From assembly GCF_031082345.1 (NCBI RefSeq), contig NZ_JAVHLH010000189.1:1-5751 (forward strand): 5,751 nt of DNA, read 5' to 3'. Under the pieces are notes generated by a model. That model saw only the letters and a list, made by a program, of their open reading frames with translations. It ran no database searches and was not told where the DNA came from. Shown in pieces: positions 1 to 5,447 of this stretch (the stretch's first letter is position 1; each line of letters opens with the position of its first letter). This stretch comes from Brevundimonas sp. GTDB lineage: Bacteria; Pseudomonadota; Alphaproteobacteria; Caulobacterales; Caulobacteraceae. A program made the translations under genes and the position numbers.

Positions 1-302
1 CGCTGGCCTGTCGCGACGGCCAGATGACGGTCGCGGTTCCGGAGTTCGAGCGGATCGGCAGCGAGGACCGGTTGACCGTCGGCGCCGGCGACGAGGCCTT
101 CGCCTTCGCCGCCGACCTCCAGGCCCCGGGCGACGGGATCATCGCCGGGGGCGCGGCCGATGCGGATCTGCTCGCCCGCCTCGCGCGCGGCGAACCGGTC
201 AGCGCCATCTACGGCCAACAGACCGTCGGCCAGCTTCAGGCCGCGCGCCCGGCGGCGCTGGCCCCCTTCGCCGCGCTCTGCGCGGGCGATCCGGCCGGCT
301 GA
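1..302 (+). CDS. 3' end of an unrecognised conserved-looking protein (partial)
   Basis: This reading frame is open from the left edge of the window (first full codon at 3) and stops at TGA 300-302. About 99 residues are visible. The ATG at 24 is probably internal, because the codons before it (Leu-Ala-Cys-Arg-Asp-Gly-Gln) read smoothly into it and no ribosome binding site precedes it. The visible part is rich in Ala, Gly and acidic residues, with alternating hydrophobic stretches that suggest a beta-rich fold. One Cys lies at the start of the visible part and one near the end, and these could pair if the protein is exported. The near-C-terminal Ile-Tyr-Gly-Gln-Gln-Thr-Val-Gly looks like a conserved block, but I cannot assign a family. 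Base composition and codon choice match the GC-rich neighbours, which supports real coding. The gene ends 61 bp before the next one on the same strand. No function is proposed. Confidence 0.6.
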   Translation, partial: LACRDGQMTVAVPEFERIGSEDRLTVGAGDEAFAFAADLQAPGDGIIAGGAADADLLARLARGEPVSAIYGQQTVGQLQAARPAALAPFAALCAGDPAG

Positions 303-349
303 CACAGGCAACCAATACGGTCACGGCGGGGTTTCAGAGGGCAGACCAA

Positions 350-362
350 ACGGGGATCCCGT
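350..362 (+). repeat. Small inverted repeat directly before the DUF2383 start codon
   Basis: ACGGG and CCCGT form a 5-bp stem around a 3-base GAT loop, ending one base before ATG 364. The centre contains the perfect palindrome GGGATCCC. The G-run that would serve as the Shine-Dalgarno sequence lies inside the stem. This could be a small translational hairpin or an operator half-site pair, but such short GC-rich repeats are common by chance. Confidence 0.25.
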
Positions 363-363
363 C

Positions 364-849
364 ATGTCCAACGCCAATCGCCACGATGTCCACGTCCTCA
401 ACGACCTGATCCAGACCGCCCTCGACAGCGCCGACGGCTACCGCGAGGCCTCGATCGAGGCGGCCGATCCCGGCCACCGCGACCTGTTCGGGCGGCGCAG
501 CTTCGAACGCCGGCAGGTGGCCGAGGAACTCCAGTCCACCGTCCGGGCTCTCGGCGGAGACCCGGCCGCCGAGGGTTCGGTCCTCGCCAAGGCCCAGCGT
601 GCCTTCGCCGACATCAAACACGCCCTGATGCGGGACGACGCCAGCATGATCGGCGCGGTCGAGAGCGCCGAGGAGGCCGTCCGCGCCCGTTTCGAAAAGG
701 CCCTTGAGGACAGCCGGATCTCGGCCACCACCCGCGAGACCATCCGTCGCGCCTTCGTCCGCGTCAGTCGGGGCCGCGACGACATTCACGACCTCCGTCA
801 CAGCCTCGAGGGCCAGCGCGACGCCGCCAACCCGCTATTCCCGCACTAG
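364..849 (+). CDS. PA2169-family four-helix-bundle protein (DUF2383)
   Basis: The product is a 161-residue soluble protein with no signal peptide or membrane segment. It is almost entirely alpha-helical: helices at about 6-33, 37-62, 73-89, 92-118 and 122-148, with a Gly-Asp-Pro turn at 65-67 followed by Gly-Ser at 71-72. The early LNDLIQTALDSADGYREA segment, the GDP/GS turn, the acidic fourth helix (Glu100, Glu103, Glu104) and the Ile-His-Asp-Leu-Arg end match the pattern I know for DUF2383, a ferritin-like domain of unknown biochemical role often found in stress-associated proteins. ATG 364 is chosen because the domain begins right after it and GGGG at 352-355 lies 8 bases upstream; the frame is open further upstream but the translation there is not protein-like. 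It stops 33 bp from an oppositely oriented gene. The family call is from memory of the pattern. Metal binding is not demonstrated. Confidence 0.8.
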   Translation: MSNANRHDVHVLNDLIQTALDSADGYREASIEAADPGHRDLFGRRSFERRQVAEELQSTVRALGGDPAAEGSVLAKAQRAFADIKHALMRDDASMIGAVESAEEAVRARFEKALEDSRISATTRETIRRAFVRVSRGRDDIHDLRHSLEGQRDAANPLFPH

Positions 850-854
850 ACCTT

Positions 855-880
855 CCCGGCGGGGCCGGGCCCGTCCCGCC
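855..880. terminator. GC-rich hairpin between convergent genes, possible weak terminator
   Basis: The 33-bp gap between the convergent stops at 849 and 883 can fold in two competing ways: CCCGGC (855-860) with GCCGGG (864-869), or GGCGGG (858-863) with CCCGCC (875-880). No run of T follows on either strand, so it lacks the usual intrinsic-terminator signature. It may slow polymerase or be only a result of base composition. Confidence 0.25.
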
Positions 881-882
881 GC

Positions 883-1200
883 CTAGTGGATCGCGTCCGC
901 GAGCGTATCTTCGTTCAGAGGCTGTCCGGTCACGGCCTCGACCAGGGTCGATTCCGCCGCGATGTCCCGAAGAATCGACCTGACCACTTTCAGGGCCAGA
1001 CCCAGCGCCTGCCCGGCGGTGGCCCCGACGACCGTAGTCTCGCGTTCGAAATGGCCTTCGATCATGAACTCGCACCGCCAGGCGGGGAACGGCGTCTCCC
1101 TGTAGCGTGGCGAGCCGACGCGGACGTGAAACACGTCACGCCCGCCCGACGCATCCACCCGGGCCAAGGCCCATTCGAGGACGGGGTTATCTACAGTCAC
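883..1200 (-). CDS. Hypothetical protein with DUF6968-like pattern
   Basis: The product is a 105-residue cytoplasmic protein, with no signal peptide or membrane helix. Residues 23-50 look like beta strands: Val-Phe-His-Val-Arg-Val-Gly-Ser-Pro-Arg, then Trp-Arg-Cys-Glu-Phe-Met-Ile-Glu-Gly. A helix follows (about 60-82) with Gly-Gln-Ala-Leu-Gly-Leu-Ala-Leu. This order of 'VRVGxPR', 'WxCxFxIxG' and 'xQALxLAL' resembles what I remember of DUF6968, whose function is unknown. The start is GTG (1200-1198), the only in-frame start before a stop at 1221-1219. It has no clear Shine-Dalgarno sequence and lies 14 bases inside the end of the preceding gene, so translation may depend on coupling to that gene. 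Its GC-rich codon use matches the chromosome, unlike its upstream partner. It converges with the DUF2383 gene. Confidence 0.6.
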   Translation of the reverse strand: MTVDNPVLEWALARVDASGGRDVFHVRVGSPRYRETPFPAWRCEFMIEGHFERETTVVGATAGQALGLALKVVRSILRDIAAESTLVEAVTGQPLNEDTLADAIH

Positions 1201-1441
1201 GCATGCACTGTGCCAGACTCATGCTGTTCTCACTATGACAGATCGCATTCAACGGGGAGGGTAGCACCGTACAGAAAGTGGCCTGAACCAGATATGCGCC
1301 CATGCAACTCTGGTGGCATTGCTCGAGATCATTGGGTGCCACGGGGCATAGGTCATTCGAGGTCATGCAGTAGTCACCCGCAACAGCCGGGACTGCGGCG
1401 AGCGAGAGGAATGCGGAAAATCCAACAACAAGACGCTTCAT
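1187..1441 (-). CDS. Small exported cysteine-rich protein of unknown function
   Basis: The product has 84 residues. A clear Sec signal peptide covers residues 1-21 (Met-Lys-Arg, a hydrophobic core, then a Val-Ala-Gly cleavage region), leaving a mature chain of about 63 residues. That chain holds eight cysteines at 25, 32, 42, 46, 57, 68, 79 and 83, an even number suited to four disulfides in the periplasm or outside. Two similar blocks, DLEQCHQSC and SLAQCMRDC, each carry a Cys-x3-Cys pair, suggesting two helices stapled together. ATG 1441 is well supported: AGGAGG lies 5 bases upstream and a promoter-like sequence sits just beyond. The gene is about 55% G+C, with rare codons for this genome (AGA, CTA, GGA, GTT, CTT), hinting at recent acquisition. 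Its 3' end overlaps the next gene by 14 bases. I recognise no family; an inhibitor, toxin-like or structural role would be guesswork. Confidence 0.72.
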   Translation of the reverse strand: MKRLVVGFSAFLSLAAVPAVAGDYCMTSNDLCPVAPNDLEQCHQSCMGAYLVQATFCTVLPSPLNAICHSENSMSLAQCMRDCR

Positions 1442-1446
1442 CGATG

Positions 1447-1452
1447 CCTCCT
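1447..1452 (-). promoter_or_regulatory. Strong Shine-Dalgarno of the cysteine-rich gene
   Basis: On the minus strand this reads AGGAGG, a perfect match to the core anti-16S complement, with a 5-base spacer to ATG 1441. It fixes the start codon and is the strongest ribosome binding site in the window. Confidence 0.8.
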
Positions 1453-1472
1453 AAAGTTGTATCAACAAACAC

Positions 1473-1501
1473 CTCATAATGGTTTTATCCCGTTTTGTAA
1501 A
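1473..1501 (-). promoter_or_regulatory. Candidate sigma-70-type promoter for the cysteine-rich gene
   Basis: Reading the minus strand, TTTACA (1501-1496; 5 of 6 to TTGACA) is followed after exactly 17 bases by TATGAG (1478-1473; 4 of 6 to TATAAT). Transcription would begin near 1466, giving a leader of about 25 bases that includes the AGGAGG site. The 60 bases from 1441 to 1500 are only about 37% G+C, far below the surroundings. A short inverted repeat GTTG-TAT-CAAC (1456-1466) sits at the predicted start point and could be an operator. The site lies just beyond the rplS terminator, where a new promoter would be needed. Alphaproteobacterial promoters can deviate from this consensus. Confidence 0.5.
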
Positions 1502-1530
1502 TCGCTGTTCGGCAAAATGCGGCGGCCATG

Positions 1531-1560
1531 AAAAAGGCCCCGGCGTTTCCGCCGGGGCCT
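1531..1560 (-). terminator. Intrinsic terminator of the trmD-rplS transcript
   Basis: On the minus strand, an 11-bp stem (AGGCCCCGGCG pairing with CGCCGGGGCCT) closes a GAAA tetraloop of the very stable GNRA type and is followed at once by TTTTT (1535-1531). It begins 25 bases after the rplS stop at 1586. Stem, loop and U-tract are all ideal, so this is a confident rho-independent terminator. On the plus strand the same hairpin lacks a T-run and would not be expected to terminate. Confidence 0.93.
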
Positions 1561-1585
1561 CGTCATTTCAGCACCGCGAAGCGGC

Positions 1586-2017
1586 CTATGCTTCGGTGTC
1601 GACCGCCGGGGTTTCGGCCTTGCCGGTTTCCGGCACCACCACGCCCTTGGCCGGGCGCACGGTCTGCTTTTCGGCGATGCGGGCCGACTTGCCGCGGCGA
1701 TCGCGCAGGTAATACAGCTTGGCGCGCCGCACGACGCCGCGGCGCTTGACCTCGATGGCGTCGATGTTCGGCGACATCAGCGGGAAGACGCGCTCGACGC
1801 CCTCGCCGAAGCTGATCTTGCGCACGGTGAAATTCTCGTTGATCCCGCCGCCGGCGCGGGCGATGCAGACGCCCTCGAAGGCCTGGATGCGTTCGCGCTC
1901 GCCTTCCTTGATCTTGACCATGACCCGCAGCGTGTCGCCGGGCTGGAAGTTCGGGATCGGGCGCTTCTCGACGAGGCGGGCTTTTTCTTCGGCTGCGATC
2001 GTCTGCAGGATGTTCAT
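1586..2017 (-). CDS. rplS: 50S ribosomal protein L19
   Basis: L19 is a structural protein of the large ribosomal subunit, located at the interface with the 30S subunit, where it contributes to inter-subunit bridges. The 143-residue product carries the family signature throughout: Pro-Gly-Asp-Thr at 26-29, Ala-Phe-Glu-Gly-Val-Cys-Ile-Ala at 46-53, Phe-Thr-Val-Arg-Lys-Ile-Ser at 63-69, Gly-Val-Glu-Arg-Val-Phe-Pro-Leu at 73-80, and Arg-Arg-Ala-Lys-Leu-Tyr-Tyr-Leu-Arg at 97-105. Residues from about 118 onward form a Pro/Ala/Glu/Val-rich tail beyond the usual core of about 115 residues, as is common in alphaproteobacteria. ATG 2017 is preceded by GAGGAG with a 6-base spacer. It starts one base after the trmD stop, so the two genes are surely one transcript, and the intrinsic terminator follows. 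It is probably growth-rate regulated like other ribosomal genes, though no control site is visible. Confidence 0.98.
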   Translation of the reverse strand: MNILQTIAAEEKARLVEKRPIPNFQPGDTLRVMVKIKEGERERIQAFEGVCIARAGGGINENFTVRKISFGEGVERVFPLMSPNIDAIEVKRRGVVRRAKLYYLRDRRGKSARIAEKQTVRPAKGVVVPETGKAETPAVDTEA

Positions 2018-2018
2018 G

Positions 2019-2789
2019 TCATTCTCCTCGAGCTTTTTTGCTCTTTACCTGTGATTTGGCGGGCTCGGGGCCCGCATGGGTCGTCCTGTCCAGATGCGCC
2101 GCCCAGAGGTCTGGCCGTCGTTCCCGGGTCGTCTCTCGCCGCTGCTCTTCGCGCCATGCGGCGACCTTTTTATGGTCTCCGGACAGCAGAACCTCGGGTA
2201 TCTCCAGCCCCTCGAACGTCCGCGGTCGCGTGTACTGCGGATGCTCCAGAAGACCGTCCTCGAAGCTCTCCGAACTCAGGCTTTCAGCCTGGCCCAGCAC
2301 CCCGGGGATCAATCGCACGCACGCCTCGATCACCACCATGGCCGCCGCCTCGCCGCCGGCGAGCACCGCGTCTCCGACGGAGACCTCCTCGAACCCGCGC
2401 GCGTCCAGCACGCGCTGATCCACCCCCTCGAACCGACCACAGAGGACGGTGATCCCGTCCGCCCTGGCCCATTCCTTGACGCGCGCCTGGGTCAGGGGCC
2501 GACCCCGGGCGCTCATGTACAAAAGCGGCCGTCGCGGTCCGGATACGCTGTCCAGCGCCCTCGCCACCACGTCCGCCTTAAGCACGGCTCCCGGTCCGCC
2601 ACCCGCGGGGGTGTCGTCCAGGAAGCCGCGCCTATCCTCGCTGAAGCCCCGAATGTCAAGGGTTTCGAGGCTCCACAGCCCCTTCTCGCGCCACGCCGTG
2701 CCGATCAGCGAGACGCCGAGCGGCCCCGGAAAGGCCTCCGGAAACATGGTCAGGACGGTGACGGTGAAGGGCATGGCGGGGGCGCTCAT
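2019..2789 (-). CDS. trmD: tRNA (guanine-N1-)-methyltransferase TrmD
   Basis: TrmD uses S-adenosylmethionine to methylate N1 of G37, next to the anticodon of certain tRNAs, which prevents +1 frameshifting. It is a homodimeric SPOUT (trefoil-knot) enzyme. The 256-residue product shows [12 protein letters not shown] at 11-22, [10 protein letters not shown] at 58-67, [11 protein letters not shown] at 116-126, [12 protein letters not shown] at 136-147, the RLIPGVLG loop at 159-166, and [10 protein letters not shown] at 180-189 with PEVLLSGDH at 198-206. Arg159 fits the known catalytic-region Arg; the presumed catalytic Asp position is Glu174 here. The last ~20 residues are a Lys-rich tail. ATG 2789 is preferred over an in-frame start at 2882, which would overlap the divergent gene and add 31 residues unlike TrmD; GAGGG lies 10 bases before it. 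A start at 2774 is possible but lacks a ribosome binding site. No convincing promoter is visible in the 83-bp gap to the divergent gene. Confidence 0.97.
   Translation of the reverse strand: MSAPAMPFTVTVLTMFPEAFPGPLGVSLIGTAWREKGLWSLETLDIRGFSEDRRGFLDDTPAGGGPGAVLKADVVARALDSVSGPRRPLLYMSARGRPLTQARVKEWARADGITVLCGRFEGVDQRVLDARGFEEVSVGDAVLAGGEAAAMVVIEACVRLIPGVLGQAESLSSESFEDGLLEHPQYTRPRTFEGLEIPEVLLSGDHKKVAAWREEQRRETTRERRPDLWAAHLDRTTHAGPEPAKSQVKSKKARGE
2024..2029 (-). promoter_or_regulatory. Shine-Dalgarno of rplS inside the end of trmD
   Basis: GAGGAG on the minus strand lies within the last codons of trmD, 6 bases before ATG 2017. The TrmD tail codons (Arg-Gly-Glu-stop) thus double as the rplS ribosome binding site, and ribosomes finishing trmD stop right beside the rplS start. 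An A6 run just upstream (codons for two Lys) keeps the site locally AT-rich. Confidence 0.8.
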
Positions 2790-2799
2790 ACAGGAAACG

Positions 2800-2804
2800 C
2801 CCTC
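2800..2804 (-). promoter_or_regulatory. Probable Shine-Dalgarno supporting the trmD start at 2789
   Basis: GAGGG on the minus strand lies 10 bases before ATG 2789. The spacing is on the long side, but the alternative ATG at 2774 has only C-rich sequence before it, so this site favours 2789. Confidence 0.45.
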
Positions 2805-2872
2805 GAGCTGCGAGCGAGGAGCGCGACGCGCATCCGCTTGACGAAGGTCGGATCGGTGGGTCAGCTCGCCCG

Positions 2873-3523
2873 ATGACCCCATCGTTCTCTTCGCGCACGC
2901 TCTTCCCGCTGGTCGCCGCCATCGCCGTGCTCGGCTGGACCTCGACCTCGGCGGCGCAAACCGTACACGAGATGCGGATAAGAACCGCCGGACAGCCGGC
3001 GGGCGAGGTTTCCCTGGAGGCCGGCGGTTCCGGCGGGCCGACGCTGTTCTCGCTTTCCATCGGCTTCAAACCCGAGGGCGACGAGCTCGGTGCGCCGCGA
3101 TGGGTGGGCTGGACGGTGGATTTCGGCGATTACTGCCGCGATCGTGAGAGCTGGGTCCAATCCGTGGTGATCGGCCCGTCCGGCCAGGTCTGGCGCGGCT
3201 ATCGCGTGGCGGTGCCAGCCGGCCGCATACGCGCCCAGGACTGGTCGAGCGGAGCCAACAACGCCAACGGACCCGGCGCCGTCCCCACCCCCGGCCTGCT
3301 TGATGCCATCACAACAGGAGGACGTTTCACCCTGGCGCTCGAGGACGATGAGGGCCAGCGCTGGAACGAGGCGGTTGTCGACACCCTCGACCCTGCGGAG
3401 CGGGCGGAACTGTTCAGGGCGGCGGACCCGCCGCCGCCCGCAGTCCCGGGACAGGGAATGCTTACGGTACGGACGCTCCCGCCACCCACGGCCCAACCAC
3501 GGGGCTGCGGGACCGAGCCCTAG
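2873..3523 (+). CDS. Exported hypothetical protein
   Basis: The product has 216 residues and begins with a Sec signal peptide: Arg8, a hydrophobic core at about 9-22, then Ser-Thr-Ser-Ala-Ala with likely cleavage before Gln29. It is therefore probably periplasmic, or secreted. The mature part (about 188 residues) has short beta-strand-like stretches, such as Thr-Leu-Phe-Ser-Leu-Ser-Ile-Gly-Phe at 57-65 and Trp-Val-Gly-Trp-Thr-Val-Asp-Phe at 77-84. It has two cysteines (88 and 212) that could form one disulfide tying the tail to the core. The C-terminal 30 residues are Pro-rich (four Pro at 186-189, three at 203-205). I recognise no family. ATG 2873 is the only start that keeps the signal peptide; its ribosome binding site is weak (GGTGGG 12 bases upstream). 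It diverges from trmD, and its TAG overlaps the stop of the DUF885 gene. Confidence 0.75.
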   Translation: MTPSFSSRTLFPLVAAIAVLGWTSTSAAQTVHEMRIRTAGQPAGEVSLEAGGSGGPTLFSLSIGFKPEGDELGAPRWVGWTVDFGDYCRDRESWVQSVVIGPSGQVWRGYRVAVPAGRIRAQDWSSGANNANGPGAVPTPGLLDAITTGGRFTLALEDDEGQRWNEAVVDTLDPAERAELFRAADPPPPAVPGQGMLTVRTLPPPTAQPRGCGTEP

Positions 3524-5367
3524 TCGGGACTCCCGCCCCCCGCCGCAATCCACGCGTCCACCTGGTCCTCCAGCACGTCCAGCGGCACCGAGCCGGAGCC
3601 CAGCACCACGGCGTGGAAGTCGCGGATGTCGAACCGTTCGCCCAGCGCCGCCTGCGCCCGCTGCCTCAGCTCCATGATCTTCAGCTCGCCGATCTTGTAG
3701 CTGGTCGCCTGCCCGGGGTTGGTGATGTAGCGCTCCACCTCCTTGACGATGTCGCGCTCGCTCAGCAGCGAGTTCTGGCGGAAATAGGCGATGGCGTCCT
3801 CGCGGCTCCAGCGCTTGGCGTGCAGTCCCGTATCCGTGACCAGCCGCACCGCCCGCCACAGCTCGGTCGAGAGCCGGCCGAAGTCCGAATAGGGATCCTC
3901 GTAGAAGCCCATCTCCTTGCCCAGCCGCTCGGCGTACAGGCCCCAGCCCTCGGCATAGGCGCCGTAGCCGCCGAAGCGCCGGAACGACGGCAGGCCCTGC
4001 ATCTCCTGGGCATAGGCGATCTGGAAATGGTGGCCCGGCGCGCCCTCGTGATAGCTGATGCCCTCGATCTGCGGCTTCAGCACCTGGGTCATGTCCGACA
4101 GGTTGACGTAGTAGATGCCCGGCCGCGAACCGTCCGGCGCCGGGGCGTTGTAGAAGGCGATCGAGGCCGTCGCCTCGCGCCACGGCTCGACCGCCCGCAC
4201 CTCCAGCGCCGCCTCGGGCAGGTCGCTGAACCACTGCGGGGCCGCCGCCATCACCTGGGCGATGAAGGCGCGGCTGTCGGTCAGATACTGCTCCTTGCCC
4301 TCCGGCGTGTTCGGATACTGGAAGCGTGGATCGGTCTTCAGCAGGGCGAACATTTCCTGCAGCGAGCCCTCGAACCCGACCTGGTCCATGATCGTCTGCA
4401 TCTCGCCGTGCAGCCGCGTGACCTCGGCCAGCCCGATCTCGTGGATCTGGTCCGCCGTCAGGTCCGTCGTCGTCGAGAGCCGCAGGCGGGCGTTGTAGTA
4501 ATCCTCGCCCTGGGGCAGCCGCCATACCCCGCCGTCCCGGTCGGGCATGGCCGCCGCCTGGGCCTGCACCTCGGCCAGCGCCGCCAGCACATGCTCATAG
4601 CCGCGCTTCCACTCGCCGGTCAGCGCCGCCCGGCCCTCGCCCAGCAGCCGCGCCTTCGTGGCGTCATCGGCCTCCAGCGCCGCCACCTTCTTCTGCAGGT
4701 CGGCCCAGACCGGATTGTCGGCCGCGTCGTCGAACGGCGCGCCGGCGATGATGTTGCGGGTGTTGGCGATCGACGGCTCGAACACGAAATTCGGCGAGAT
4801 CACCCCCGCCGACGCCCGCTGGCGAAGTTCGGCCGCGATCTCGCCCATGACCCGTTCCGAGTCCTTCAGCCGCGAGACATAGGCTTCGGCGTCGCTGACG
4901 CTGTCGACCCGGTGGTTGTTGATCATGAACACCGGCAGGCCGGTGGTCGGATTGCCGTTCGCCGCGAACTGATAGCCCCAATCGCGCCAGCGGTTCGCCA
5001 GCCGCGCCTGCTCGACCCCGTATTCGAACAGCCGCCACGACATCCGGCTCTCGTCACTCAGGGTCCGCGGATTGAACTCGTCGTTGAGCCGCGCCAGCTG
5101 GCTCTCCGACAGGGCCAGCGCCCGCTCCGCCGCGGCGTCGGTGGTGTCGTTGAGCTTGTCGTAGTCCCGCTTGATCCCCAGCGCGGTCATGGTCTGCGGC
5201 GACAGGGCGATCTGCTCCTGAAACGCCTGTTCGAAAAAGGCCGCCAGCCGCGCGTCCTCGCTTTGCGCGGCGGCCGCCGGAGCCCCGGCCTCCTGGGCCA
5301 GAACCGCGATGGGCGCGCCCGCCAGAACAGCGACGGCGCAGACGGTGGAAACGAGCAGACGACGCAT
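3520..5367 (-). CDS. Exported DUF885-family zinc-metallopeptidase-like protein
   Basis: The product is a 615-residue protein with a Sec signal peptide (Met-Arg-Arg, hydrophobic core, Ala-Val-Leu-Ala then cleavage before Gln25), so it is probably periplasmic. It matches DUF885, a family regarded as zinc-dependent peptidases. The hallmark HEGAPGHHFQ is at 440-449: His440, Glu441 and His446/447 are candidate metal and catalytic residues. AEGWGLYAE at 472-480 supplies Glu473 as a probable further ligand. Other family blocks are ELWRAVRLVTDTGLHAKRW (502-520), PGQATSYKIGELKI (551-564) and the C-terminal VLGSGSVPLDVLE (588-600). Length and motif order are normal and nothing is broken. ATG 5367 is chosen over an in-frame GTG at 5385 because GGGAGGG lies 5 bases before it and the signal peptide starts there. 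The substrate is unknown; a role in turning over peptides in the envelope is inference. An 80-bp gap separates it from the gene upstream. Confidence 0.92.
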   Translation of the reverse strand: MRRLLVSTVCAVAVLAGAPIAVLAQEAGAPAAAAQSEDARLAAFFEQAFQEQIALSPQTMTALGIKRDYDKLNDTTDAAAERALALSESQLARLNDEFNPRTLSDESRMSWRLFEYGVEQARLANRWRDWGYQFAANGNPTTGLPVFMINNHRVDSVSDAEAYVSRLKDSERVMGEIAAELRQRASAGVISPNFVFEPSIANTRNIIAGAPFDDAADNPVWADLQKKVAALEADDATKARLLGEGRAALTGEWKRGYEHVLAALAEVQAQAAAMPDRDGGVWRLPQGEDYYNARLRLSTTTDLTADQIHEIGLAEVTRLHGEMQTIMDQVGFEGSLQEMFALLKTDPRFQYPNTPEGKEQYLTDSRAFIAQVMAAAPQWFSDLPEAALEVRAVEPWREATASIAFYNAPAPDGSRPGIYYVNLSDMTQVLKPQIEGISYHEGAPGHHFQIAYAQEMQGLPSFRRFGGYGAYAEGWGLYAERLGKEMGFYEDPYSDFGRLSTELWRAVRLVTDTGLHAKRWSREDAIAYFRQNSLLSERDIVKEVERYITNPGQATSYKIGELKIMELRQRAQAALGERFDIRDFHAVVLGSGSVPLDVLEDQVDAWIAAGGGSPD

Positions 5368-5372
5368 GGAAA

Positions 5373-5379
5373 CCCTCCC
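5373..5379 (-). promoter_or_regulatory. Shine-Dalgarno that fixes the DUF885 gene start
   Basis: GGGAGGG on the minus strand with a 5-base spacer to ATG 5367. The alternative GTG at 5385 lies upstream of this element and has no comparable site, so the shorter protein is favoured. Confidence 0.7.
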
Positions 5380-5397
5380 GGACACTTCAGCCCGGGA
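5376..5397 (-). promoter_or_regulatory. Leader hairpin overlapping the DUF885 ribosome binding site
   Basis: In the minus-strand leader, TCCCGG (5397-5392) pairs perfectly with CCGGGA (5381-5376) around a 10-base loop. The 3' arm includes the first four bases of the GGGAGGG ribosome binding site, so the folded form would partly hide it. This may lower or tune translation. It may also be chance in GC-rich DNA. Confidence 0.35.
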
Positions 5398-5447
5398 CCA
5401 TCACCGCTCGCACGCCGGGGCGCAAGCCGCGGCGGCGTCAGGAGGCC

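Noticed and set aside
334..801. Minus-strand frames antisense to the DUF2383 gene
   Set aside because: They are shadow frames of a recognised plus-strand domain.
886..1479. A 197-codon plus-strand frame across the two minus-strand small genes
   Set aside because: It has no ribosome binding site and a protein-unlike composition, and it runs antisense to two better-supported genes, one with a signal peptide and strong Shine-Dalgarno.
2028..2040. A6 run near the trmD 3' end as a possible programmed frameshift site
   Set aside because: The run is in the wrong register for a canonical X-XXY-YYZ slippery heptamer, and the gene ends normally 12 bases later, with rplS starting separately.
2838..2843. 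TTGACG as a -35 element for the exported gene at 2873
   Set aside because: No acceptable -10 element lies at a suitable distance before the start codon.
2790..2882. N-terminal extension of TrmD by 31 residues from a start at 2882
   Set aside because: The extra residues do not resemble TrmD and would overlap the start of the divergent gene. ATG 2789 gives the usual length.
2861..4525. A 554-codon minus-strand frame overlapping both the exported hypothetical gene and the DUF885 gene
   Set aside because: It is another frame of the DUF885 coding region that continues antisense through the neighbouring gene. It is Gly/Arg/Ala-rich without domain features.
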